In this document: one piece after another, positions 45,456 to 56,317 of the stretch
Layout: every line of letters begins with the position of its first letter
Position numbering within the stretch: the first letter of the stretch is position 1
Source of the DNA: Omphiscola glabra
Taxonomy: Eukaryota; Mollusca; Gastropoda; Lymnaeidae
Length of the DNA: 64,000 nucleotides
Assembly (NCBI GenBank): GCA_964017045.1
Contig: OZ024807.1
Location: 5,580,481 to 5,644,480 of the forward strand
Direction: 5' to 3'
Program-made: the position numbers and the translations under genes
The notes under the pieces: generated by a model
Database searches by the model: none
What the model was told of the DNA's origin: nothing
What the model saw: the letters and a program-made list of their open reading frames with translations, nothing else

Positions 45456-46274
45456 CACGAGATCACGTGAGAAGAAAACGTTAATAAAACTATCTCAATC
45501 ACTTTCAGTGTTTGATACGTCTCAATTTTATTTTTTATTTTTTTAATGGAGACATATTGTTATGGGGGATGATGTGTTTTGTTACACGCATAGCCCGCCT
45601 TCCACGTGCATGACCCCTCTTGAACTCTCGTGATCGCCTTTGAAGTGTGGCTAACAAAAACTTTCCCTTGACAAAAAGCTTCGTTATTCAGAACCATATA
45701 TAATGATCTGGATAAAACGGGAAAGCAAAACAATGCATTAGACGGTTCTAGACATTAGTAGGAAATGCCTATAAAAGGGCTGACCGATAGAGAGCGGCAG
45801 AGATTTTCCTTTCCTTGATTACGAGGCATGCTGTGTGTCATTATACTTTGTTGTGTGTAGAGATTTTTATTTCCTCATACAATTGTGTGCTCATGTTATT
45901 TTTATATACAGTAGCGGTACCAGCAAATCTGTAAGTTTATAATTTTAATTATATTTCTCTTGCTGTTATTATTTAATTGAAGTTCACAAATTAAAAAGTT
46001 ATTAATCGCAATTAGCTCTGGCCTTGATTGTCGTTTTATTTGTTATTATTTTTAACCTTTGGTATCGTCCTTTATTATGGACTGTTTTTAGAACGAGCCC
46101 TAGACAAAACAACGGAGATTAAATTCTCCATCTATAATGGTCCGTAATACGTAACAACGCTGAAAATGATTGAGATAGTTTTAAAAATATTTTTTTTTTC
46201 ATCACGAGATAACGTGAGAATAACGTTTATAAATCTATCTCAATCATTTCCAGTGTTTGATACGTCTCCATTTT
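45456..46274. repeat. Palindromic repeat (unit X), three arms
   Basis: X runs from 'cacgagat' through 'ctatctcaatca' to 'gtttgatacgtctc'. It occurs forward at 45456-45527 and 46203-46274. A reverse copy is split: 'aatggagacatat' (45545-45557) and 'acgctgaaaatgattgagat' onward (46157-46189). The reverse copy is interrupted by the ~600 bp described next. Confidence 0.75.
45558..46156 (+). mobile_element. Candidate solo LTR inserted in the palindrome
   Basis: A 599-bp block starts 'tgttatggggg' and ends 'acgtaaca', the TGTTA...TAACA form common in Ty3/gypsy LTRs. It contains a good TATA box ('tataaaag', 45770-45777), a purine-rich stretch about 25 bp on where transcription could start, and 'attaaa' (46118-46123), a weak poly(A) signal. 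Its edges coincide with the break in the reverse copy of X, which supports insertion. No matching 5-bp target duplication is visible (catat versus acgct), and no internal retroelement sequence is present. Confidence 0.45.
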
Positions 46275-46276
46275 TT

Positions 46277-46591
46277 GTCAAAAAATCTTTGCCTTACTAT
46301 GTATACGTTTGATTTCACCAGGGCGGCGTCACATTGCGGGAAAGCCCATGATATAAATATTTATAGCATACATTTATACAACCATCACCTAAAGGCGTTT
46401 TCAGTTTGAATTTTCGTTAACAGTAATAAATGAATAACGTTAATTTGTGTGCATGTGTAATTGGAGGGGGAAAAGGGGGGGGGAGGGGGGGGATTCTTTT
46501 TGGTTATCGGAAAATCACGAACTCTCACCAGAAAAAAAAAGAAAAAAAAAAAGATTAAGTCACACTGACTGAGGACACTGTTAGATCGTAT
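46277..46591. other. No gene seen; G-rich run
   Basis: G-rich patch at 46465-46493 and A-rich runs near 46530-46552. Confidence 0.55.
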
Positions 46592-46818
46592 CCGGAAATT
46601 TGATGGAAAGAAATTTCGCCGACGGAAAATTGATCGAATCTTTTTTTTTTTTAGTTTACACGTTAAAATTTTGCGTCAAATTTCTTTTTGAACGCATTAT
46701 TTTGTTTAACTGTGTTGTATAGTGCATTCAAAAAGAAATTTGACGAAAATTTTAACGTGCGAACTGAAAAAAAGATTATACCAAATTTCCGTTCGATCAA
46801 ATTTCCTCCAATCAATTA
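46592..46818. mobile_element. Fold-back element, copy 3 (right arm truncated)
   Basis: Starts 'ccggaaatttgatggaaag'; inner hairpin 'acgttaaaattttgcgtcaa' against 'gacgaaaattttaacgt'; then 'ccaaatttccgttcgatcaa' before homology ends near 46818. The left arm is also shorter than in copy 2. Confidence 0.75.
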
Positions 46819-47116
46819 CAAAGAGAGCATTAATGATATATAAAATATAGAAGCTAGATAATAATTACCTACTTATAGTAAAGTAAATATAATTTTTTTT
46901 TTATGAATTAGTATTCACTTGTCCTTTTAAACTCATGTCGTAAACGCATGTCCTAAACACATGTCATATACCAATGTCCTATAAACACCTGTTCTATAAG
47001 GTGTCTCTTGATGAAGATGCGGTGGGGTGAATTAACCTAAAACCCATTAAATAATTGGAATAATGAAGTTAAACAATGGCGGTGGCAATTTTGTCAACCT
47101 CCCCCCCCCCCCCCCC
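46819..47116. other. No gene seen
   Basis: Short 'catgtcctaaacacatgtc' repeats near 46935-46985 and poly(C) near 47101-47117. Confidence 0.55.
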
Positions 47117-47270
47117 CAAAGTTACTTAACAAAACATGCATTCACGTAACGCATGTCATAAGAATCCAAATTACTGCTTCCCCCCCCCCCCCCCCAAAAA
47201 AAAAAAAAAAAACCTCCCCGGGCCTAGGTGCGCCATCAAATACTTTTTTTTCAGTATTCCTCAACTAGTC
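47117..47270 (+). mobile_element. Repeat family D, partial copy 2
   Basis: Shares 'gttacttaacaaaacatgca', 'gtaacgcatgtcataagaat' and the following C-run with other D copies. Poly(C) and poly(A) occupy 47181-47213. Confidence 0.6.
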
Positions 47271-47275
47271 TATAT

Positions 47276-47870
47276 GAATACTAGATACAGCCCGCCAAAC
47301 ATTGGCGACAGCAATGTGTGAACTTCCCATCTACTAGATATAGCCCGCCAATCGTTGGCGACAGCAATACGTGAACTTCCCATCTACTAGATATAGCCCA
47401 CCAAACATTGGTGGCAGCAATGCGTGAACTTCCCATCTACTAGATATAGCCCGACAAACATTGGTGACAGCAATGCGTGAACTTCCCATCTACTAGATAT
47501 AGCCCGCCAAACATTGGTGAAAGCAATGCGCGAACTTCCCATCTACTAAAGTGACTTGACAAAACATGAACTCAATTAACGCACATTTCAGAATCCCAAT
47601 TTTTGTTACACCCCTTCCCCTCATGAAACGTCACTGCACACTTTTTTTATTTGACGCCCATGAACTATATTAAATAATCTGACGTCTTAACCACTTTTAA
47701 ACCGAATATTTATTAAATCTACACCATATTTAAATTGAGACGATTTCATTTTCCGAAAAGAAAAAAAAAACAAAACCTTACGCACCAAAGCAGTTGCGGT
47801 ATTTAAAAAAATAATATATCCTTTAGCGTATTATCGGGAATAATTTTTCGGAAATGAAAGCAGTCACACC
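47276..47870 (+). mobile_element. Repeat family D, copy 3, with amplified 53-bp head
   Basis: Five tandem copies of a 53-bp head ('tactagatatagcccgccaa' ... 'gtgaacttcccatc', spaced 53 bp at 47341, 47394, 47447 and 47500), then the body 'acttgacaaaacatgaactc', 'gcacacttttt', 'cccatgaactatattaaata', and the tail 'ttacgcaccaaagcagttgc', 'tatcgggaataat', 'gtcacaccacaagcaaaata'. Copies 1 and 7 carry a single head, so the head has been amplified here. Confidence 0.75.
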
Positions 47871-47875
47871 ACAAG

Positions 47876-48035
47876 CAAAATAAGGGATTCTAATGCCCCC
47901 ATCCCTCTTTTATACCGCAGATTTATTACACCATATTTAAAATGAGACTATTTACGTAAAAGCAAAATAAATTATTACGCACTAAGCGCACCTTTTAACA
48001 ATCTCACTTAGCGCGGTTATCGGGAATTTTTATAT
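47876..48035 (+). mobile_element. Repeat family D, partial copy 4 directly downstream
   Basis: 'gattctaatgcccccatccc', 'ttattacaccatatttaaaa' and the tail 'ttacgcactaagcgcacc' to 'gcggttatcgggaattttta'. It lacks the head. Confidence 0.7.
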
Positions 48036-48194
48036 CTCAATCTTCGCGACGTCTGCCGAGTTCAAACGCTTCAGAAACACTATTCATTCTCTCGACTCCG
48101 TACGATCTATTTGAATTAAACACAACACTTCAATACTGCAATTCCAAAGCTCTGGGCACCGCCAGTCAACAAACTGGAACATCCAATTATAAAC

Positions 48195-48478
48195 CACGAG
48201 AGAGAGAGATATAGATAGAGAAAGAGGGAGAGACAGATAGAGAGAGAGAGAGAGAGAGATAGGGAGAGAGAGAGAAAGAGACAGAGAGAAAGAGACAGAG
48301 AGAGAGACAGAGAGAGAGAAAGAGAGAGAGAGACAGAGAGAGAGATAGAGAGATAGAGAGACAGATAGAGAGAGATAGAGATAGAGAGACAGATAGAGAT
48401 AGAGACAGATAGAGAGAGATAGAGATAGAGAGAGATAGAGATAGAGATAGATAGAGAGAGAGACAGATAGAGAGAGAT

Positions 48479-48513
<35 letters not shown>

Positions 48514-48585
48514 TAGAGAGAGAGAGAGACAGAGATAGAGACCTAGATAGAGACAGAGAGACAGAGACACAAAGAGAGAGGTCCA
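48195..48585. repeat. Purine tract of GAGA/GATA words
   Basis: Irregular mixture of 'agagagatagag', 'agagacagag' and 'gatagagata'. Almost pure purine plus T on the + strand, so - strand frames of 127-156 codons (serine and leucine) stay open; rejected as genes. Confidence 0.93.
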
Positions 48586-49126
48586 CTTAAAGACAACAAA
48601 ACAAAGCCAGTGGCATGACTCATTCTAGTTTCTTCATTGCTTTTTTTTTAAAGATAGACATTATTATGAATGCATTCCCCCCCCCCCCCCTTTCCGCTAA
48701 CCGTCCCAAATTTCCCATTATCATAATCTTATGACACTGCACCAGCTACAGTCTAGCCCGACGGTTCTCACAATTGTGAGTGTCCTCAGCAGTTTCAGCT
48801 TTGAACCCATCAAAACTTATAACCGATAACGACTTATGGAAAAACAAAACAAAAACAATAAAAATTATGTGCGTGTGTTAAATTTCACTGTGTGACGCAT
48901 GCATTCGGCGCCCCATAGCAAAGCTAACGTGCGCCCCAATGAAAACAGTATTAAAGGGCGTTGACGAAAAAACCAACACCCTCCCCTAATTAGAACTGGA
49001 GTAGGCAGTCGATCAAACAAATCAACAACAACAACAACAACCAACATATCGCATGAAAACAATGGCAAGAGACCAGAAATTAATCCAAGCAGCACTTGCC
49101 CTGCGTCTTACATACTGATACACGAA
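48586..49126. other. No gene seen
   Basis: Poly(C) near 48677-48690, (CAA)n near 49023-49042. No domain. Confidence 0.55.
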
Positions 49127-49338
49127 GTGATTACCAATGTCTCTTGCTTTTCATTACCAATGTCTTTTGCTTTTCATTACCAATGTGTTCTGCGTTTCAT
49201 TACCAATGTGTTTTGCTTTTCATTACCAATGTGTTCTGCGTTTCATTACCAATGTGTTTTGCTTTCATTACCAATGTCTTTTGCGTTTCATTACCAATGT
49301 CTTTTGCTTTTCATTACCAATGTCTTTTGCTTTTCACA
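49127..49338. repeat. Minisatellite, 23-bp unit, about 9 copies
   Basis: 'cattaccaatgtcttttgct' plus 'ttt'; variants tcttttgc and gtgttctgcg. One copy is 1-2 bp shorter. Confidence 0.95.
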
Positions 49339-49620
49339 GCCTCGATTGGATCTCCCCGCTGTATCGGGATCTAGAAACCAACCCCCACGGGTCTCCCCCG
49401 AGGTGCACAGTTTGAGAGCCGCCCGTCTATTCGAAACACATCTAAAAACACCAGGCATTACAAATGACCTACTAGCCTAGTTGCTTACTGCGCCGTCAGC
49501 GGAATAAAAGTGTAAGAAAGAGTGTATGTCCCACTGGGAGACCGGGCTGCGTCTCAAACAGGGGACCTACTTGCTGGAGGCGACCGTGGTCGTGAAAGTC
49601 GGGAAAGGTTCACGAGGTAA
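49339..49620. other. No gene seen
   Basis: Mixed unique sequence, no long frame. Confidence 0.55.
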
Positions 49621-50098
49621 AAGGTTGGGGGGGGGGGGGGGGTTAAAGGAATAGGTTCACAAGGTAAGGAGGAAAAATTAGAAGGTTCAAAAGGTAATGG
49701 GGATGAGGGAGACGGCTCACAAGGCTAGGGAGAAGGCTCACAAGGCTAAGGATAAGGTTCATAAGGCTGGGGATAAGGTTCAGATTTTAGGGAGAAAGGT
49801 TCACAAGGTTAGGGAGAAAGGTTCACAAGGTTAGGGAGCATGTTCAAGAGGTGAGGGAGAAAGGTTCACAAGGTTAGGGAGAATGTTCAAGAGGTGAGTG
49901 AGAAAGGTTCACAAAATTAGGGAGCATGTTCAAAAGGTGAGGGAGAAAGGTTCACACGGTTAGGGAGAAGGTTCAAGAGGTTAGGGAGAAAGGTTCACAA
50001 GGTTATGGAGACTGTTCAAGAGGTGAGGGAGAAAGGTTCACAAGGTTAGGGAGAATGTTCAAAGGGTAAAGGGGGAAAAGGGAGAAGCTTCATAAGGT
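49621..50098. repeat. Minisatellite, ~22-bp unit with a ~40-bp dimer
   Basis: 'ggttcacaaggttagggaga' recurs from about 49640; from 49800 it alternates with 'atgttcaagaggtgagggag' to form a dimer of about 42 bp. A poly(G) run at about 49626-49641 precedes it. Confidence 0.92.
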
Positions 50099-51026
50099 AA
50101 TTGTTCAGTATTGCATTAAATTCAAATTATATATGGGTGTTATGGGGGCGTTATGGGTGTCAAAGGGGCGTCCATTAATTACGTCAACAATTTAACGCAA
50201 TTTTTTACCCCCCCCTGTCAACAACTGTCAAACTTTCAATGACTCCCCCCCCCCCAAGTAATTATGTCAACATTTTCTACACCCCCCCCCCCCACCAAAA
50301 AAAAAGATGTATAAATTAAATACATTTACATTGTGCTGGTCTATTTTAATGACACAAAATTGTAGGAAAAACATCTTTAGCTTGTTCATCAACAAGTTCA
50401 AACGTTTTTACACTTGAATTTTATAATGCAGAATCTATTAGAAGGTTGCTAAAGACTAAATATCATTGTTTGTGGTATAAATATGATTACTGTCAGTAAA
50501 GATGACAATTATAGTATAGCTTCTAGTTGCTATCATCTTCCCATGGAGTATAGCCAGGTGTTGCTCTATCGTAACAATGGGCATCGGGGACATCATTTGG
50601 GTAGGGCAGGAGGCATTTGCCCCCCCCCCTTTTTTTGAATTTGCAGGTTTTATTTAAAGTGCTATGTACTCCAGTAATAAACAACTTAACAAGCTGACCG
50701 AGTTTTGATTCCCTCCCCCCCCCCCCCCCCCATGAAAAAATCATGAAATGACGCCACTGATCGTCATAGTCTATAGAGAGCTGATTTATAATTTTCATAT
50801 TGCGGAACTGATTTACCAGACAAGTCAACATCATCCTCATCTAACCATTCAACACTTTAAATAGAAGCATTGTCGGTGTGAGTATTAATTGCTATAAGCT
50901 CTCTCTGTCTCCTTGCAGCTACTCGCATTGGTCGAATCCTTTTTTGTTCAGGAGCGGGTGCTAATTTCTTATGCTCAAGAGGGCATTGTCGTTGCTGTTC
51001 AACATGCTTTTTTCAACATGACTTGT
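50099..51026. other. No gene seen; five poly(C) runs
   Basis: C runs near 50209, 50247, 50282, 50621 and 50716. 'atgaaatgacgccactg' near 50743 resembles a reversed transposon end (CAGTGGCGTCA) with no partner identified. Confidence 0.5.
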
Positions 51027-51354
51027 GAAGCGGGGAGGGGGGGGGACGACACTAATTGGGATTCTTATAAAGTGTGTTACTTTTATGTCGCATGTTTTGT
51101 CAAATAGTTAGTGACAACCCCCATTGCTCTAGCTCCAAGCTCTAGCTCCGAGCTCTAGCTCCGATCTCTAGCTCCAAGCTCTAGCTCCCATCTCTAGCTC
51201 CAAGCTCTAGCTCCGAGCTCTAGCTCCGATCTCTAGCTCCAAGCTCTAGCTCCAAGTTCTAGCTCCAAGCTCTAGCTCCGAGCTCTGCTCCTATTCCTTA
51301 TTTTTTTATTTTAAAATAAGGTCGCGTTTTAAAAAAATATATATATATAAACTA
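51027..51354 (-). repeat. Left arm of a ~3.3-kb inverted repeat (with expanded 12-bp array)
   Basis: From 'gacgacactaattgggattc' through 'catgttttgtcaaatagtta' (a reverse fragment of family D), a 12-bp array ('agctctagctcc', about 14 copies, 51128-51290), then 'gctcctattcctta' and 'aaggtcgcgtttt'. The same sequence runs in reverse at 54128-54320, but there the 12-mer has only about 3 copies. Confidence 0.85.
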
Positions 51355-51357
51355 ATA

Positions 51358-52320
51358 AAAACACAAGCTCTTCATTATGGTTCATGAAAACACAAGCTCT
51401 TCATTATGGTTCATGAAAACACACGCTCTTCATTATGGTTCATGAAAACACACGCTCTTCATTATGGTTCATGAAAACACACGCTCTTCATTATGGTTCA
51501 TGAAAACACAAGCTCTTCATTATGGTTCATGAAAACACAAGCTCTTCATTATGGTTCATGAAAACACAAGCTCTTCATTATGGTTCATGAAAACACAAGC
51601 TCTTCATTATGGTTCATGAAAACACAATATCTTCATTATGGTTCATAAAAACACAAGCTCTTCATTATGGTTCATGAAAACACAAGCTCTTCATTATGGT
51701 TCATGAAAACGCAAGATCTTCATTATGGTTCATGAAAACACAAGCTCTTCATGAAAACACAAGCTCTTCATTATGGTTCATGAAAACACAAGCTCTTCAT
51801 TATGGTTCATGAAAACACAAGCTCTTTATTATGGTTCATGAAAACACAAGCTCTTTATTATGGTTCATAAAAACACATGCTCTTTATTATGGTTCATAAA
51901 ACCACAAGCTCTTCCTTATGGTTCATGAAAACACAAGCTCTTCATTATGGTTCATGAAAACACAAGCTCTTCATTATGGTTCATGAAAACACAAGCTCTT
52001 CATTATGGTTCATGAAAACACAAGCTCTTCATTATGGTTCATGAAAACACAAGCTCTTCATTATGGTTCATAAAAACACAAGCTCTTCATTATGGTTCAT
52101 GAAAACACAAGCTCTTCATTATGGTTCATGAAAACACAATATCTTCATTATGGTTCATAAAAACACAAGCTCTTCATTATGGTTCATGAAAACACAAGCT
52201 CTTCATTGTGGTTCATGAAAACACAAGCTCTTCATTATGGTTCATGAAAACACAAGCTCTTCATTATGGTTCATGAAAACACAAGCTCGTCATGAAAACA
52301 CAAGCTCTTCATTATGGTTC
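51358..52320. repeat. Minisatellite, 29-bp unit, about 33 copies
   Basis: 'aaaacacaagctcttcatta' plus 'tggttcatg'. Two copies are shortened (near 51750 and 52290), and blocks carrying 'caatatcttc' recur about 516 bp apart (51626 and 52138) with the same neighbours. Confidence 0.96.
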
Positions 52321-52406
52321 ACAAACACACTTTACATGTACAAGTGCCTAGAATTTCGTAACTCTCGAAACGTTGTCTGCTCTTCAAAATTTTTTCTATA
52401 GTTATA

Positions 52407-52804
52407 TACAATGGACTACGATTAGTCGATTGTTTTGTCACGTGATACGTGTAAAAACAAGTAATACTTCCGGTAGGCTGTCTGCAACACACTAGTCGCT
52501 CACAAATTTTTCTTCAAACAACTTTCTTCCTTTAATCATAACTGAATTATAATTATTGTCACATTTATGAATGTCATTTTTTAAAAAACACGTGTATTCA
52601 AGAATATTTTGAAAAGTAAAATTTTAATTAACACTGGGGAAGCGCTGATGGGGACAAACATTTTGCTTTAGAATTAATGATAATGGCAATGGCTGATCAG
52701 CTGTTTATCTGTTGTTATGTGTTGTTATGTGTAGCAGAAAGCCTACTAATGGCTGGTACGTATCACGTGACAAAACAAGGAAGTGACTAATCGTAGTCCA
52801 TTGG
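52407..52804. mobile_element. ~400-bp mini-element with long terminal inverted repeats
   Basis: Left end 'caatggactacgattagtcg' faces right end 'gactaatcgtagtccattg'; further in, 'tgttttgtcacgtgatacgt' faces 'acgtatcacgtgacaaaaca'. Paired length is about 45 bp with one gap. The flanks are 'tatata' on the left and 'gtatac' on the right, which might reflect TA target use. No coding capacity. Confidence 0.7.
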
Positions 52805-53205
52805 TATACATGTATTTGACTGCAGTTATATAATTATGGGCCATTTTCTTTGCGTATCTCGAATCATCCCTTTGCTGGAGAATTTTATTTTAATTTGCTG
52901 GGGTGGGAATGCAGCTTGGGATATCAAGAATAGTGATATCTAATCGGTAGGAAATAAAACAAGGATATAGGAGCGCAATAGTGTAAGTGCGCATTTGTAG
53001 GATCGCGGCGCTCAATCTAATCTAGTGTTTACGGTAGGTCTAAATTTGCTTGGAGGAGACTGAAACATACGTGTTGAGAATTTTGAAAGTGAGGTAAGAA
53101 AATTTGATGCACTGTTCAACAAAGGAAAGGGTGTTCTGTTTATGTAGAGGCAGGACGGTGCATGATAGTGCGGAAATGAAAGCTTTACGGTTTACGTGAA
53201 GAAGG
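52805..53205. other. No gene seen
   Basis: Unique-looking sequence. Confidence 0.55.
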
Positions 53206-53530
53206 AGTGCGTACGCGATACGGAAAGGGAGTAAGGACAAGGTACGGAAAGGGAGTAAGGACAAGGTACGGAATGGGAGGCAGGGACAGTGTATGGAAAG
53301 GGAGGCAGGGACAGGGTACGGAAAGGGAGGCATGGACAGGGTACGGAAAGGGAGTAAGGACAAGGTATGGAAAGGGCGGCAGGGACACCGTACGGAAAGG
53401 GAGGCAGGGACAGGGTACGGAAAGGGAGGCAGAGACAGGGTACGGAAAGGAAGGCAGGGACAGGGTACGGAAAGGGAGGCAGGGACAGGTTACGGAAAGG
53501 GAGGCAGGGACAGGGTACGGAAAGTAAAGA
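53206..53530. repeat. Minisatellite, 25-bp unit, about 12 copies
   Basis: 'gtacggaaagggaggcaggg' plus 'acagg'. The left copies have 'agtaagga' instead of 'ggcaggga' and alternate partly with it. All + frames are open for 60-100 codons (glycine, arginine, tyrosine); not genes. Confidence 0.95.
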
Positions 53531-54127
53531 AGGACATACGCCCTATTTTGTATGAATGACAGAAGTCCTAAACTGTATGCGTGACAGACTAAACGATGTG
53601 TACGAGTTAATGACAACTAAATCTGTATCAGTGATATACGCCTAAATCTAAATGTGTGACAGAAACCTCATTATGCTTGACTGACGCACAACGAAATATG
53701 ACTCGTCACTGACGCACGGCGAAATTTGACACATCACTTTCATCAACAGAATAATCAACTCTTAGTCTCAAACTATCGGTTGCGCCATCTACAACCCCAA
53801 ATTTCCACCCGTGAATAAAATACATAAATCTCTATGCAATTGGACAGTATGAGAATCACTGACTTACAAGCTTCAGTAGGTCATTGGGTCGGTGGCCAGG
53901 TTTTCTTTCTTTTTGATCGCTCCACCACACCACCCACCCCCTACTCCCCACCGGACAGAGAATATGGTAAAAAAAATGTGGCACGTGCAAGGTGCCAGAT
54001 TTTCGGTGTGGCGGGCAGACGATAATGCAGAGACTCTCAATCCGCGATTAATCAGCCCCAGTACATATTTACACTAGAATGATTGATTATTGATAGTGTT
54101 GTTGATTGAGTTTTCTGCATGGTAAAT
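53531..54127. other. No gene seen
   Basis: Loose repeats 'gtgacag'/'ctgacgcac' near 53560-53740; otherwise unique. Confidence 0.55.
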
Positions 54128-54320
54128 TAGTTTATATATATATATTTTTTTTTTAAACGCGACCTTATTTTAAAATTAAAAAAAAAGGAATAGGAGCAGA
54201 GCTCGGAGCTAGAGCTCGGAGCTAGAGCAATGGGGGTTGTCACTAACTATTTGACAAAACATGCGACATAAAAGTAACACACTTTATAAGAATCCCAATT
54301 AGTGTCGTCCCCCCCCACCC
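54128..54320 (+). repeat. Right arm of the ~3.3-kb inverted repeat
   Basis: Reverse complement of 51036-51354: 'aaacgcgaccttattttaaa', 'ggaataggagcagagctc', three copies of the 12-mer, then 'gtcactaactatttgacaaa' and 'aagaatcccaattagtgtcg'. Confidence 0.85.
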
Positions 54321-54545
54321 CCTCAGCTTAAGGTGTCGTAACCGCACATTTTTTTCCACGCCACAAAAATACATTAATATTCTAATGTCCCACCAGCTTT
54401 TTACACCGCACATTTATTTCACCAACTATATTAGAAAAAAAAAGAAGAAAATATAACCCATAAAGCGCACTTGCGATATTTAAAAAAAAAAAAAAAAAAA
54501 AAAGACAAAATCATTTAGCGTAGTGATGGGGAATTTTATTTTTTT
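54225..54545 (+). mobile_element. Repeat family D, copy 5
   Basis: Continues from the inverted-repeat arm into the standard D body and tail: 'attctaatgtcccaccagc', 'ttacaccgcacatttatttc', 'cccataaagcgcacttgcg', and 'tggggaattttatt'. A long A run (54480-54503) sits inside the tail. Confidence 0.7.
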
Positions 54546-54764
54546 TTTGCCCTGGAGTAACATGAAAAATTTGATTGTTGATTTGGGGGGGGGGGGGGGG
54601 GCTGAAAATTTAATAGAATGTGTTGTCTTCGGCAAGGGTTCAATGTGCCAGAGTTTTCAGCTTGATAGGTTGGCGGAAAATGGGTCAATTAGGCGTCCGG
54701 AGATTTCGCCACGAAGCCAGCCACAAACAAACGCAAAGTTAATTTTAAGGATTTAAAAAAAGAA

Positions 54765-54796
<32 letters not shown>

Positions 54797-56317
54797 CAGC
54801 CCAAAAAAACGAACTGTGCGAGCTAATCGGTCATACAGAATAGCTCATCAATAAATCGGTACAATGGCCCATTAGAATACCGACATGTCTGCAGATTGGA
54901 ATTTCACGTTGATTATTGGGGTACACTTTTACAAATTTTATTTTATCTAATAATATTTTCATCTCAGGGTAAATTTTGTCACATACCTTAACTTTCAACA
55001 ACAACAACAACAACAAAGCTCCATCACCCCTTATACTCCCTGGATATTTGAGCCTCGTGCTGGTAAGGTAGGTTTAAAAAATTAAAATCTCCAAAATAAA
55101 AACGTCGCACCGCATGATCTCCAAGTGGTTCGCTGTTTCTCCCAGTTGCTAGCTGTTTCTCCAAGTGGTTAGCTGTTTCTACCACATATTTTATTATTGG
55201 ACGTTATCAACCGACGCGAGGCTCCAACTTTGATGACGTCATAGTGGGGGGCTATAAAGATGTTGACTACGTCATACAAGGGACATTAATCTATTGCAAC
55301 GTTACATACCTTCGATAGAGGGCCGGAGCTGAAACGAGGTGGCCGCCTCGGGAAATGACCAGCAGTCTCAAATTTCCAGGAATTCTCCGACCTGCCCGGT
55401 GGAAGAACTGTGCGGCCATACACCTGCCTTGAACTCGAGGCCACCATGTGAAAGAACAACGTCATCTCTGTTGCTTTCTTCCCAGAAAGAGGGGGGATTA
55501 AATCAACCATCATTTGTTACCAGCAGTTCGTGACCCCCATTCGTGTGTGACTTACTGACCCAGTTCAGCAGATTGGTAGGTACCAAAACCGCCCTACAGT
55601 AGCAGGGACTCTCAACTTTTTCAGGCATTAAGTGAATTTAGGCATTTTCCCTGTCAAAAAATAAAATAAAATAAAAAATAATAATAATTTAAAATAAAAT
55701 AGAAACAAAAATAATCAAATAAATTATAAAATAATTAATAATAATCTTTTTTTTTTTTATTATGAAAACGTAAGCTCATGAGTCAACAATTTTTGAAAGG
55801 TTAAATCTTAAAAGTATACAAATAGTTTTTTTTAAAAAATCATATCATTGCTCATATTGAATACGTATATTTCCTAAAATTTAAGAGTAACAGAGTTGAA
55901 AAAACTATACATTGTAGTTAAAATGATATGAAATCCCCCCCCCCCCCCGGCCCAACCAAAACAACAACAACAACAACAACAACAAAATTTAAAAAAAAAA
56001 AACTGTACATTATGTGCCATTGCTGAAATGTTGAATACGTTAATAAAAAGATATCAGCCTCATATATAACGTATAGCTATCCTAGACGCAGAGAATTATT
56101 TTGTTTAAAACATGTCGCAGATAGAGGAGGGACGCGCAAATATTCTTTCATTCCAATTAAAAAGTTAAACTAAAATAAAGTCACAAACGTTATTTTTAAG
56201 TCAGCCATGTTGACAATCACAAAAGAGTCACATGACGTAAGCATGAGTGGTGACTAAGATTGTGTGGAAAGATGACCATTAAGCTGGGGGTCTTTTCCAA
56301 CATCTATTATCGTGGAT
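54546..56317. other. No gene seen; small repeats
   Basis: Poly(G) near 54583-54600, poly(A) near 54770-54796, (CAA)n near 54999 and 55963, poly(C) near 55936-55949. A ~24-bp repeat, 'tctccaagtggttagctgtt', lies three times at about 55108-55185. Short frames without domains. Confidence 0.5.

Noticed and set aside
45900..46030. Possible short exon or small RNA within the putative LTR
   Set aside because: No splice pair, domain or stable fold that I could defend.
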